This document shows positions 25,182-34,160 of a DNA stretch of 64,000 nucleotides, in pieces (positions within the stretch are counted from its first letter, which is position 1; the number at the start of each line of letters is the position of its first letter). A program made the translations under genes and the position numbers. The notes beneath the pieces were generated by a model that saw only the letters and a list, made by a program, of their open reading frames with translations, did not search any database and was not told the origin of the DNA. The stretch is from Mucilaginibacter glaciei (GTDB lineage: Bacteria > Bacteroidota > Bacteroidia > Sphingobacteriales > Sphingobacteriaceae): the NCBI RefSeq assembly GCF_014773245.1, contig NZ_JACWMX010000001.1:310001-374000 (forward strand). Reading direction: 5' to 3'.

Positions 25182-27749
25182 TTATGAGTTTGAGCGTAAC
25201 ACCTCCAGCGGTGGTTTGTTTAAAATGCCTCGGCTGTTAAGTAATCCAATAATTACGGTTAACAATGTTATGGCAAAAAAGATAGCCACAACCGGTAATA
25301 AATTAACATGGTAGGGCATGTCAAAACGGTATACGGCCAATAACCAGCTGGCACCAATGGCGATAATAATGCCGGTAAGTGCAGATAAGGTGCCCAGGAA
25401 AAGATACTCTAATGCCGTAATAGCAAAGATCTGTTTACGGCTTGCGCCTAGGGTGCGCAGTAAAACACTTTCTTGTATGCGCTGATATTTACTGATCCGT
25501 ACTGACGAGATCAAAACAATGATCCCGGTAATGATACTAAACCCACTCATGAACTTGATCACGTAACCTATCTTATCCAATAACTCGTCCAATACACTCA
25601 GCACCAAACCCAGGTCCACGATAGATACATTAGGGAATTGCTGTACCACCACCTGCTGGAGTTTGGCCGAAACAGTATTGTTTGGCACATGCGTAAGCAA
25701 TACATTAAACTGCGGTGCATCCTCCAACACTCCAGTCGGGAAAACGATCTGGAAATTGGTAGAGATCTTGTTCCAGTTTACCTTGCGGATGCTGGCCACA
25801 TAAGCGTTCATGAGTACCCCCTGTACGTTAAAGATCAATTTATCGCCCACTTTTACTTTGGCCCGTTCGGCAAATCGTTCCTCCGCAGATACCGGTACAT
25901 CTTTGCCCGGTATAGTTTTGCCTATCCATTCACCACTGGTTATTTTTTCCGATGCTGTCAGCGAATCGCGGTAGCTTACCCGGTATTCATAAGTAAACAC
26001 ATGCGGATTGATCTTCAGGGTAGTATCCTTCTTCACATCCGCTGCGGTTTTGCCATTCACCTTATCTAACCGTATAGTTACAATGGGTACCTGCGAAAGC
26101 ACCTTTAGCCCCTGCTTGCGGGTAAGGTCGGCAATCGCTTTTTTCTGACTGGTTTGAATATCAAACAGGATCATATTCGATTGATTATCGCCCGTCGAGA
26201 GCGTTACCTGGCTGATCAACAATTGCTGGATCAGGAAAAGGGTACAGATAAAAGCGGTACTCAAGCCAATAGATACCGTCAAAATAATGGTTTGGTTGTT
26301 AGGTCGGTAAAGATTAGCAAAGCCCTGTCGCCAGATATAACTCCAGGAGCTCATGATCAGCAGGCGGGTAAACCTGATGAGCAGCCAGGCAATGGCCGTC
26401 AATATTAAAAAGGCTATGGCAATACCGATGGTGAATACAACTGCGCCTGTCCAGTCCTCCAGCTGTAAATAACTAAATGATACAATAAACAACAGCACAA
26501 GCGAATACACCAGCCACCTCAACGGATCTTTAATAGTGGTGGTATCATCAAATGATAACCGTAGTGTGTTTAATGGCGATATATTTCGGATGGAGATAAG
26601 GGGCAGTAAAGCGAACAACACCGATATGATGAGCCCTAAGACAATGCCCTGCCAAATAGCCATCCAGGAAATACTAACGGAGATGGTGATCGGCAAAAAA
26701 TCCTTCAGCACCATTGGCAAAAGGTGTTGTATGCCTGTACCCAATGCGGCACCTGCAATTGAACCAACCAGCCCGATACCTGCAATCTGGATTAAATAGA
26801 TCAAAAAGGCCTCGGATGCCTTAACCCCCATACAGCGCATAATAGCTATAGAACGGATCTTTTCGCGAATGTATATGTTGATTGCGCTCGCCACACCCAC
26901 ACAACCCAGTAATAATGCAATGAAACCCACAAGTGAAAGGAAGCGTGACAGGTCTTCAAACGACCGGCCGGTATTTTCTTTACGGGTTGCTATGGTGTCG
27001 TAATTAAACCCATCTTTTTCCAACTTGGGGTCAAGCGTTTTAATTAGCTTAGGTATTGCCCTGGTATTGTTGAACTTATAAAAGTAACTGTAAGTAATTC
27101 GGCTGCCTAATTTAGCCAGCCCGGTTTGCTCCAGGTATTGCAGCGGGATGTAAACCACCGGAGCTATGCCCGATGAGATACCTGTTTGCCCCGGTGCCTT
27201 GTTCAACAACCCGGCAATTACAAAGGTCTCGTTCCCCACCTTTACCGAGTCGTTCACTTTGGCATTAAACTGCATCATCAATGTTTTATCCACTAAAGCA
27301 TACTTGCCTTTTTTGAAAGTGCTGCCTGCGTGTAAAGGAACGGTCTCTAATTCGCCGTAATAAGGGAAACCTCCCTGTAAGGCGCGTACCTGTACCAAAC
27401 GTGTACCGAAGCTTTTTGGGAATAAAACCATTGATGCAAAGCTGCGTTCCTGCGAGCGGTCGTCGCCCAAAGAGTCTGTTAGCGTTTTTAGCTCACCATC
27501 GGGTGCTTTGTTACCGCTGATGGTTAAGTCGGCACCAATTAGGGTAGCCGCTTGGTTATCCACATCATTCTGTATATTGTATCGGAACGAATAGATAGCC
27601 ACCAGGGCGCCAATACCAAATACGATGGACGAGATAAACAACAACAACCTGCTGCGGTTGCGGCGACTATCGCGCACGGCCATTTTAAACAGCCAGCTAA
27701 AGTTTATTTTACGGTTATAATTCACTTGATCCATCTGATGATTATTCAT
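25182..27749 (-). CDS. ybbP: ABC transporter permease, YbbP/FtsX type
   Basis: An 855-residue inner-membrane permease. ATG 27749 (MNNHQMDQVNYN) is chosen; it overlaps the ATPase gene by 8 bases, while the longer reading starts from a non-ATG codon inside that gene. The layout is MacB/FtsX-like: an early span (LLLFISSIVFGIGALVAIY), a periplasmic domain, and an FtsX block at about 275-400 (LVGFIALLLGCVGVASAINIY). A middle set of spans follows, then a second periplasmic domain and a final FtsX block near the C terminus (SVLLRTLGASRKQIF). It works with the YbbA-like ATPase, probably in lipid or lipoprotein handling; substrate unknown. Confidence 0.92.
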   Translation of the reverse strand: MNNHQMDQVNYNRKINFSWLFKMAVRDSRRNRSRLLLFISSIVFGIGALVAIYSFRYNIQNDVDNQAATLIGADLTISGNKAPDGELKTLTDSLGDDRSQERSFASMVLFPKSFGTRLVQVRALQGGFPYYGELETVPLHAGSTFKKGKYALVDKTLMMQFNAKVNDSVKVGNETFVIAGLLNKAPGQTGISSGIAPVVYIPLQYLEQTGLAKLGSRITYSYFYKFNNTRAIPKLIKTLDPKLEKDGFNYDTIATRKENTGRSFEDLSRFLSLVGFIALLLGCVGVASAINIYIREKIRSIAIMRCMGVKASEAFLIYLIQIAGIGLVGSIAGAALGTGIQHLLPMVLKDFLPITISVSISWMAIWQGIVLGLIISVLFALLPLISIRNISPLNTLRLSFDDTTTIKDPLRWLVYSLVLLFIVSFSYLQLEDWTGAVVFTIGIAIAFLILTAIAWLLIRFTRLLIMSSWSYIWRQGFANLYRPNNQTIILTVSIGLSTAFICTLFLIQQLLISQVTLSTGDNQSNMILFDIQTSQKKAIADLTRKQGLKVLSQVPIVTIRLDKVNGKTAADVKKDTTLKINPHVFTYEYRVSYRDSLTASEKITSGEWIGKTIPGKDVPVSAEERFAERAKVKVGDKLIFNVQGVLMNAYVASIRKVNWNKISTNFQIVFPTGVLEDAPQFNVLLTHVPNNTVSAKLQQVVVQQFPNVSIVDLGLVLSVLDELLDKIGYVIKFMSGFSIITGIIVLISSVRISKYQRIQESVLLRTLGASRKQIFAITALEYLFLGTLSALTGIIIAIGASWLLAVYRFDMPYHVNLLPVVAIFFAITLLTVIIGLLNSRGILNKPPLEVLRSNS

Positions 27750-28437
27750 TGCAGGTTTTTTCGTCAGATACCAGTTTGCCACCTTTTATTTTAATGATGC
27801 GATGGGTTTTGGCTGCCAGTTCCAGGTCATGCGTAACCAAAACGAGGGTTGTACCCGCCTCCCTGTTGAGGTCGAAAATTAGTTTTACCACCTTTTCACT
27901 GGTTTCGGCATCCAGGTTTCCGGTTGGCTCATCGGCAAATAAAATCTTGGGCGAATTAGAAAAAGCCCTGGCCAGTGATACCCGCTGTTGCTCGCCGCCC
28001 GATAATTGAGCAGGGTAGTGGTGGCCACGGTCGGCAAGCCCTACTTTGTCTAATAGGTCTTGTGATCGTGCTTTGATATTTTTCTCTCCGCGTAATTCCA
28101 GCGGTACCATCACATTTTCTAAAGCCGTTAGGGTAGGCAGCAGCTGAAAGTTTTGAAAAATAAAGCCAACATACTGATTACGTACCTGTGCGCGTTTGTC
28201 TTCGCCTAAATTACTCAGGCCAATGCCGTTTAATTCAACAATGCCCGATGATGCGCTGTCGAGCCCGGCGCATAAGCCCAGCAATGTTGTTTTGCCACTG
28301 CCCGACGGGCCAACTATGGCGTTGGTGGAACCGGTGCTGATGCTGAAATTGATATCATCTAAAACGGTTAAAGTGCGCCCCGCGCTTTTGTAGGTTTTAT
28401 TAAGGTTTTGTATGTTTAATATAGTTTCTGCTGGCAT
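27742..28437 (-). CDS. ybbA: ABC transporter ATPase, YbbA/LolD type
   Basis: A 231-residue nucleotide-binding subunit. Walker A is GPSGSGKTT, the Q-loop is in FIFQNFQLLPTL, the signature is LSGGEQQRV, Walker B is ILFADEPTGNLD, and the H-loop is VTHD. The family (LolD/MacB/YbbA) pairs with FtsX-type permeases, here the next gene, which it overlaps by 8 bases. It is the first gene of the operon ending with the TesA-like esterase. Confidence 0.95.
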   Translation of the reverse strand: MPAETILNIQNLNKTYKSAGRTLTVLDDINFSISTGSTNAIVGPSGSGKTTLLGLCAGLDSASSGIVELNGIGLSNLGEDKRAQVRNQYVGFIFQNFQLLPTLTALENVMVPLELRGEKNIKARSQDLLDKVGLADRGHHYPAQLSGGEQQRVSLARAFSNSPKILFADEPTGNLDAETSEKVVKLIFDLNREAGTTLVLVTHDLELAAKTHRIIKIKGGKLVSDEKTCNE

Positions 28438-28540
28438 TTTTTAAATTTGAGGAGTCAATTACGTAAATATCAAAGTATTATTAATAAAGCGGCGGCCTAA
28501 AATGTTTCGTTACAAAAGCATTACAATCTATTAGGTTATC

Positions 28541-29290
28541 ATGCCGAATATTTTTACACTTGTAAATAAACCTATTTCCATTATGCGTCAGGAATACCCC
28601 GGGCAAAAACGATTTTTAGTAGCAGTAGATAGTATCATATTTGGGTTTGATGGCTATAACATCAAATTGTTACTGGTTCAACGGAGTTTAAGCCCCGAAA
28701 CAGGCAAATGGAGCCTGATGGGGGGCTTTGTACATCCAGAAGAAGACCCCGGCGCTGCCGCAAGCAGGGTATTGCAGGAACGTACAGGTTTAAAGGATGT
28801 TTACATTGAACAGTTTCATGTATTTGGCAAACCCGACCGCGATCCGGTGGAGCGCACCATTACCATTGCTTATTTTGCACTGATAGACATACAGCAGTAC
28901 GAACAGCAATTGACCGAAGAAAATAATCCCGAATGGTTTTTATTGGATGCAATGCCCGAAATGGTTTTTGACCATGCCGAAATGGTTGCCCAGGCCTTGC
29001 GCCAGCTGCGTTATAAAGCGGCATTACACCCCATTTTATTTCAGTTGCTGCCGGGGAGGTTTACCATACCCCAGTTACAGGCTTTGTATGAGGGCGTTTA
29101 TCAAACTAAGTTTGACGATAGGAATTTTAGCCGCAAGCTGCTCTCTACGGGCTTGTTGGTTAAACTAGCCGAAAAGGACAAGTTATCATCAAAAAAAGGC
29201 GCCTTCTACTATCAGCTCGATCAATCAAACTATGAGCAAAAGTTTGGGTCGTTTTTAAACCTTGTACCCAATCCGGATAAGTTCTTTTAA
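28541..29290 (+). CDS. Nudix-fold transcriptional regulator (NrtR/AraR type)
   Basis: A 249-residue protein with an N-terminal Nudix domain (about 22-155) and a C-terminal winged helix (about 160-235, PGRFTIPQLQALYEGVYQTK and FSRKLLSTGLLV). The Nudix box from Gly62 to Leu84 has lost key acidic residues: the REUXEE core reads RVLQER at 76-81. So it is probably a ligand-binding regulator and not a hydrolase, like NrtR (NAD) or the Bacteroides AraR (arabinose). No NAD or pentose gene is adjacent, so the effector is unknown. Start ATG 28541; ATG 28583 is an alternative. Confidence 0.85.
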   Translation: MPNIFTLVNKPISIMRQEYPGQKRFLVAVDSIIFGFDGYNIKLLLVQRSLSPETGKWSLMGGFVHPEEDPGAAASRVLQERTGLKDVYIEQFHVFGKPDRDPVERTITIAYFALIDIQQYEQQLTEENNPEWFLLDAMPEMVFDHAEMVAQALRQLRYKAALHPILFQLLPGRFTIPQLQALYEGVYQTKFDDRNFSRKLLSTGLLVKLAEKDKLSSKKGAFYYQLDQSNYEQKFGSFLNLVPNPDKFF

Positions 29291-29398
29291 CGCTATTTAA
29301 CAATTTGTTAACGGCATAGCAGTAAGGAGTATTAAATTTAAAATTGCGCAGCAAATTATCTGCTTGTTTTAATTACTTATCTGTATTTTTATCATCCT

Positions 29399-32300
29399 AT
29401 GTGCTTTGCATTAAGCATTATGCGATTTAAACAGGTTGATACTTTGGGCAGGATAGTTAAGCTCCGTTTCCTTTTGTTTTTTGTGCTGGCATTGTTCAAT
29501 TGCATTGCCTTTGCTCAAGGCAACTCATCTAACCAGGGAAAAGAGTTTTGGACTACCTACATGTCCCACACAGAAGATAATGGCCCAAGCCAAATGAGCC
29601 TTTACATTACAAGCGACTTAAATACTTCGGGTACCGTTGAAGTGGCCGACGGAAGTTTTTCGGTCCCGTTCACAGTTGTTGCCAGGCAAGTTACAATTGT
29701 AGATATACCCCACACGGCTTTTTTGAAGTTGGGTGGCCAGTATTTGAAAGGTATACATATTACTGCGTTAAAAAATATAGCTATTTACGCGCATATTTAT
29801 GCAAATGCTGTATCCGGGGCCACCTTGCTTCTGCCTGTAAATGTGTTGGGTAAAAATTATACATCAATAAATTATACACAAAAGTCAAATGCTGTAAGTT
29901 ATTCGTCTTTAGCGGTGATAGCGGTTGAGGACAACACTACGGTAGAGATCACACCGTCAGTCCCTTTGTTAGATGGAAAGCAGGCAAATACTAAATTTGA
30001 GCTATCGCTTAAAAAAGGCGAAGTATACCAGGCTTTAGCAAACACGGATCTTACCGGTACCCTTGTAAAATCTATAAGTTCAACAGCTGGAGAATGTAAA
30101 AAAATAGCGGTTTTTTCAGGAAGTTCAAAAATATCGATCAGTTGTAACATCAGTTACAATTCGGCAGATAATCTTTTTCAACAGGTTTATCCTACATCGT
30201 CATGGGGTAAAAATTATTTAACTGCACCGCTTAAAAGCAGGCCAATCGATATCTTCAGAATAGTATTAAGCGATTTAAATACTGTAGTTAAAATGAATGG
30301 AAATGTTGTAATTGACGGAACGGGTAATTTGCTTTACTATGAATTTAAATCAAGCACAACTAATACGATTACGGCCGATAAACCAATACAGGTAGTACAA
30401 TATGCCGTCACAGAGGGTAATTCTTTTGATAATAACTGCACGCCTAACACTACAGACCGCGGCGATCCGGAAATGATTTATCTAACGCCGCTCGAACAGA
30501 CGCTTGATCACGTTACCCTTTACTCTACTGATAAATCTAAAATAACGGCTAATTTTATTAATGTAGTTATAAAAACAAGTTCAGCTCCGTCATTTCAGTT
30601 GGACGGTGTTTTGTATTCAAATTTGGCCAATGGGGTTAATAATATGCCTTTTGCCACAGTTCCTGGCAACGAAGAGTATTCATACGCGCAAATAAAAGTC
30701 GACGCTGGTACACATTTTATTAACGCCGATGAAGGGTTTACAGCGATTGCTTATGGCTTCGGCGCCCGTGAGTCATACGGTTACGCCGCAGGTGCAAATG
30801 TTAAAGATTTAAATTCCTTTATATTCATCGCCGGGAAACAATCTAATGAAACAGTTACAAGCGGCTGTGCCGGTAGCGCTTACAAGCTTAAATTAACCAT
30901 TCCTTATCAAACTACCTCCATTAAATGGGATTTTAAAGATGGCAGTGCGCCTTATGTAGATAATGCGCCGGTTGTTGCATCAACCATTCAGCGCGATTCA
31001 AAGACGTTGTATACTTACGAGTACTATAAAACGGTAACCTTTGCGCCCGGCGAATACAATATTACCGGCACGGTACGCAACCCAACATCCGACGATTGCG
31101 GCTCTGATGTACCCATAGATTTTGATTTTATTATATCGGGGTTACCTGTTTCTAAATTCTCCTGGGCAGGTACTTGCCCCGGTGAGGATATTTTATTTAA
31201 AGATGAATCGACACCGCCGGAAACGATCAAGACCTGGCTTTGGGATTTTGGTGACGGCACTACTTCAACTCTGCAAACACCTAAACACCTATACGCAACA
31301 GGCGGCAAATACACAGTAAGGCTAACCGTTGGTAACGAGGCCGGTTGTACCACAACGGCCGAAAATGTGCTGACTATTTTAAACAAGCCGAAAGCAGCAT
31401 TTAACGTACCAGCACCTTATTGTTTTGGGCAGGCGGTTACACTGGCCGATGCATCAACATCAACAGGTGGTGCCATCAAACAGTGGATTTGGGATTTTGG
31501 GGATGGTACACCAATCGAAACACACACTACCGGTGTTTCATTTACACACATTTTTAGCAAATCGGGCAACAGTACCATGCAATTAACGGTGGTTACAGAA
31601 AACGGCTGTACGGATATCACGCAGAAAGTTATTGAGATTAAAGTTGTGCCTGTAGTTGATTTTTCCCTGCCGGATGTTTGCCTTAGTGATGCTGTAGCAA
31701 AGTTTACAGATAAAAGCTCCATACCCGATGGCAGTGAGGGTGCATTTACCTACTTATGGAATTTTGGCGATGCAAATGCGAATGCAGCCAATCCCAATAC
31801 ATCAACGCTAAAAAACCCGGGGCACAAATATAACAGGGCAAGTAATTACACGGTTACTTTAACCATTACGTCGTCGGCAGGTTGCTCGGTAACAAAAACG
31901 CAAACGCTTACTGTTAACGGCGATACACCCTCTGCCAGGTTCCTGGTAGATAATAGCAATCAGCTATGCAGTGCCGCGCCGGTAACATTTCATGATCAGT
32001 CTACCGTAAATTTTGGAAATGTAACTAAAATAGTTTGGTATTATGATTATGTAAATAGCCCAACCGCTAATGAAACTTTTTTGCGGGCCGACATCCCTGA
32101 CGACCGGACTTACCATCATAATTACGCCGTATTTAATACGCCCCTCACCAAACAATTTACAGTAAGAATGGAGGCCTACTCCGGCGAGAGTTGTGTTGAT
32201 ATTACCCAACAAATTATCATGGTAAATGCTAACCCTTTGGTGCAGCTATTGCAAATAGGCAGCATTTGTTATAATGCACCACCCATACAGATAGCTGTTA

Positions 32301-32968
32301 ACAGCAACGGCTTCTCGGGGAATGGAAGTTTCACGGGCAGGGGGGTAACTAACAGCGGCATGTTCAGCCCAAAAACAGCAGGAGCGGGTATTTCAACTAT
32401 ATCTTACACATTTGTGGCTACCAACGGCTGCAGCTATACTACTAATCAGGATATATTAGTTTATGATGAACTAACGGCAAATGCGGGCGAAGATATTACT
32501 GCTCTTGACGGTATCACCATTACTTTAAAGGGGAGCGATAATCAAACTAACGTGACTTACAAGTGGTCGCCATCTGCCGGGCTCGACCGTGACGATATTG
32601 CCGAACCAACAGTAACACCCACGCGGGATATCACGTACAGGTTAACCGTTACAAATGCCAACGGTTGTGTAACCACGGATGATGTTTTTTTGCATATCTT
32701 AGAAAAACCTATAGTTGTAAATACATTCACCCCAAATAATGATGGTATAAATGATGTTTGGAACATAAAATATTTAGAAAGTTATCCGGGAAATACGGTT
32801 GAAATATACAACAGACAGGGAGAAAAGGTATATTCGTCAATTGGTTATGCCATTCCTTGGGATGGCCGCTATAAAGGGAAAGAGCTTCCGGTAGGCACCT
32901 ATTATTATATTATAAACCCCAAAAATGGCCGTAAGGTTATAGCTGGAAATGTCACCATTATTAGATAA
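29399..32968 (+). CDS. Type IX secretion cargo with PKD domains and type B C-terminal domain
   Basis: A 1189-residue exported protein; the signal peptide ends near FAQGNSSN (ATG 29399 chosen, ATG 29420 also possible). Residues about 45-500 (GKEFWTTYMSH at the start, repeated beta segments) resemble the IgGFc-binding-like domain of Bacteroidota surface proteins. Three PKD domains follow, each with a WxxDFGDG-type core, near residues 612, 696 and 784 (the third reads YLWNFGDANA). The C terminus from about residue 1108, FTPNNDGINDVWNI with WDGRYKGKELPVGTYYY, is the gliding-motility type B sorting domain used by type IX secretion. It overlaps the PorP/SprF gene by one base. Probable surface adhesin-like or matrix protein. 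Confidence 0.9.
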   Translation: MCFALSIMRFKQVDTLGRIVKLRFLLFFVLALFNCIAFAQGNSSNQGKEFWTTYMSHTEDNGPSQMSLYITSDLNTSGTVEVADGSFSVPFTVVARQVTIVDIPHTAFLKLGGQYLKGIHITALKNIAIYAHIYANAVSGATLLLPVNVLGKNYTSINYTQKSNAVSYSSLAVIAVEDNTTVEITPSVPLLDGKQANTKFELSLKKGEVYQALANTDLTGTLVKSISSTAGECKKIAVFSGSSKISISCNISYNSADNLFQQVYPTSSWGKNYLTAPLKSRPIDIFRIVLSDLNTVVKMNGNVVIDGTGNLLYYEFKSSTTNTITADKPIQVVQYAVTEGNSFDNNCTPNTTDRGDPEMIYLTPLEQTLDHVTLYSTDKSKITANFINVVIKTSSAPSFQLDGVLYSNLANGVNNMPFATVPGNEEYSYAQIKVDAGTHFINADEGFTAIAYGFGARESYGYAAGANVKDLNSFIFIAGKQSNETVTSGCAGSAYKLKLTIPYQTTSIKWDFKDGSAPYVDNAPVVASTIQRDSKTLYTYEYYKTVTFAPGEYNITGTVRNPTSDDCGSDVPIDFDFIISGLPVSKFSWAGTCPGEDILFKDESTPPETIKTWLWDFGDGTTSTLQTPKHLYATGGKYTVRLTVGNEAGCTTTAENVLTILNKPKAAFNVPAPYCFGQAVTLADASTSTGGAIKQWIWDFGDGTPIETHTTGVSFTHIFSKSGNSTMQLTVVTENGCTDITQKVIEIKVVPVVDFSLPDVCLSDAVAKFTDKSSIPDGSEGAFTYLWNFGDANANAANPNTSTLKNPGHKYNRASNYTVTLTITSSAGCSVTKTQTLTVNGDTPSARFLVDNSNQLCSAAPVTFHDQSTVNFGNVTKIVWYYDYVNSPTANETFLRADIPDDRTYHHNYAVFNTPLTKQFTVRMEAYSGESCVDITQQIIMVNANPLVQLLQIGSICYNAPPIQIAVNSNGFSGNGSFTGRGVTNSGMFSPKTAGAGISTISYTFVATNGCSYTTNQDILVYDELTANAGEDITALDGITITLKGSDNQTNVTYKWSPSAGLDRDDIAEPTVTPTRDITYRLTVTNANGCVTTDDVFLHILEKPIVVNTFTPNNDGINDVWNIKYLESYPGNTVEIYNRQGEKVYSSIGYAIPWDGRYKGKELPVGTYYYIINPKNGRKVIAGNVTIIR

Positions 32969-33987
32969 TGTTTAACAAAAAGTTATTCCTGTTATTGATG
33001 CTCCAGGCATTGGTTATATGTGTTAAGGCGCAGCAGAGGCCCCAATACACGCAGTACGTGTTTAATAACTACTTGTTAAACCCGGCAGTGAGCGGTATCG
33101 AAAACTATACCGACGTGAAGCTGGGGTACCGTAGCCAGTGGACAGGCCTTGAGGGGGCGCCCGTAACCAGCTATTTTAGTATCAACGCCCCGATCGGTAC
33201 CAATTTTGTACAAGGCGATGCCGCGGCGTTCCCCTCATCCGGGGGCGATTACCCGCAAAGCCGACTTTATACGCAGGATTACCGCGCATCTGAGCCGCAC
33301 CACGGTATCGGGTTCACAGTAGTATCAGACAAGGCCGGCCCCATCACCCAAACCAACCTTAATGCTACATATGCCTACCACTTAGGCTTAACCGAAAAAT
33401 TAAACCTTGCTGTAGGCGTTGCAGCCGGGGTGAGCCATATTAATGTGAACACCGCGCTGATAACGCTTGAGAATGCTAATGATCCTACCATAAATAATTT
33501 ACAGGGCAGCCAATGGAAACCCGATCTGGGCGTAGGGATCTGGGCTTATGCAGCCAGGTATTATGTTGGTATATCGGCGCAGCAAATATTGCCCGCCAAT
33601 TTATATGTAACCACCGGCAATACCGCCAATCAAAGTAAAACGGTTCCCCACTTTTTTGCTACCGCAGGGTACAAATTCTACATTTCTGATGATGTATCGC
33701 TTATGCCTTCGGCACTGCTTAAATTTATACAACCTGTGCCCACCACGTTTGACGTCAACCTGAAAATGTCGTTCAGGGACAGGTTCTGGCTTGGCGGCTC
33801 ATACCGTAAGGACGATTCTTTTGCAGTGCTGGCAGGATTTAACTTAAGTTCATTCGTAAATGTTGGCTATTCTTATGATATTACTACATCGGCGTTACGT
33901 ACGGTTAGTAATGGCTCGCATGAAATTGTCTTAGGTATCTTATTAAACAACCGTTATAAACTAACAAGCCCTCAGCATGGTTGGTAA
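32968..33987 (+). CDS. PorP/SprF family outer-membrane protein
   Basis: A 339-residue outer-membrane beta protein with signal MFNKKLFLLLMLQALVICVKA. The N terminus QRPQYTQYVFNNYLLNPAVSG and then YTDVKLGYRSQW are hallmarks of PorP/SprF. In Flavobacterium such proteins are needed to secrete or attach a specific type B cargo and are encoded next to it. The start overlaps the stop of the upstream cargo gene (TAATG), which strongly suggests that these two proteins form a cargo-partner pair. Confidence 0.95.
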   Translation: MFNKKLFLLLMLQALVICVKAQQRPQYTQYVFNNYLLNPAVSGIENYTDVKLGYRSQWTGLEGAPVTSYFSINAPIGTNFVQGDAAAFPSSGGDYPQSRLYTQDYRASEPHHGIGFTVVSDKAGPITQTNLNATYAYHLGLTEKLNLAVGVAAGVSHINVNTALITLENANDPTINNLQGSQWKPDLGVGIWAYAARYYVGISAQQILPANLYVTTGNTANQSKTVPHFFATAGYKFYISDDVSLMPSALLKFIQPVPTTFDVNLKMSFRDRFWLGGSYRKDDSFAVLAGFNLSSFVNVGYSYDITTSALRTVSNGSHEIVLGILLNNRYKLTSPQHGW

Positions 33988-34160
33988 AATGAGAGTGTTG
34001 ATATTTTTTCAGTAGCATTTACTTGTCATTTTGAAAAGAATAGCGATTTTTGAAATATTGAAGCCCCATTTTTTAGTATTTATTGGCCTCCCGTTTGCAG
34101 TATATGTAACGGTAGCATTTGAGATTTACCTTTTTTAATAAGGTATCCGCGTATAAAAAG

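Noticed and set aside
25638..26069. Long antisense reading frame opposite the YbbP-like gene (and similar ones at 3427-3870, 19827-20267 and 31417-31722)
   Set aside because: These run in other frames of well-supported genes and have no protein features; shadow frames.
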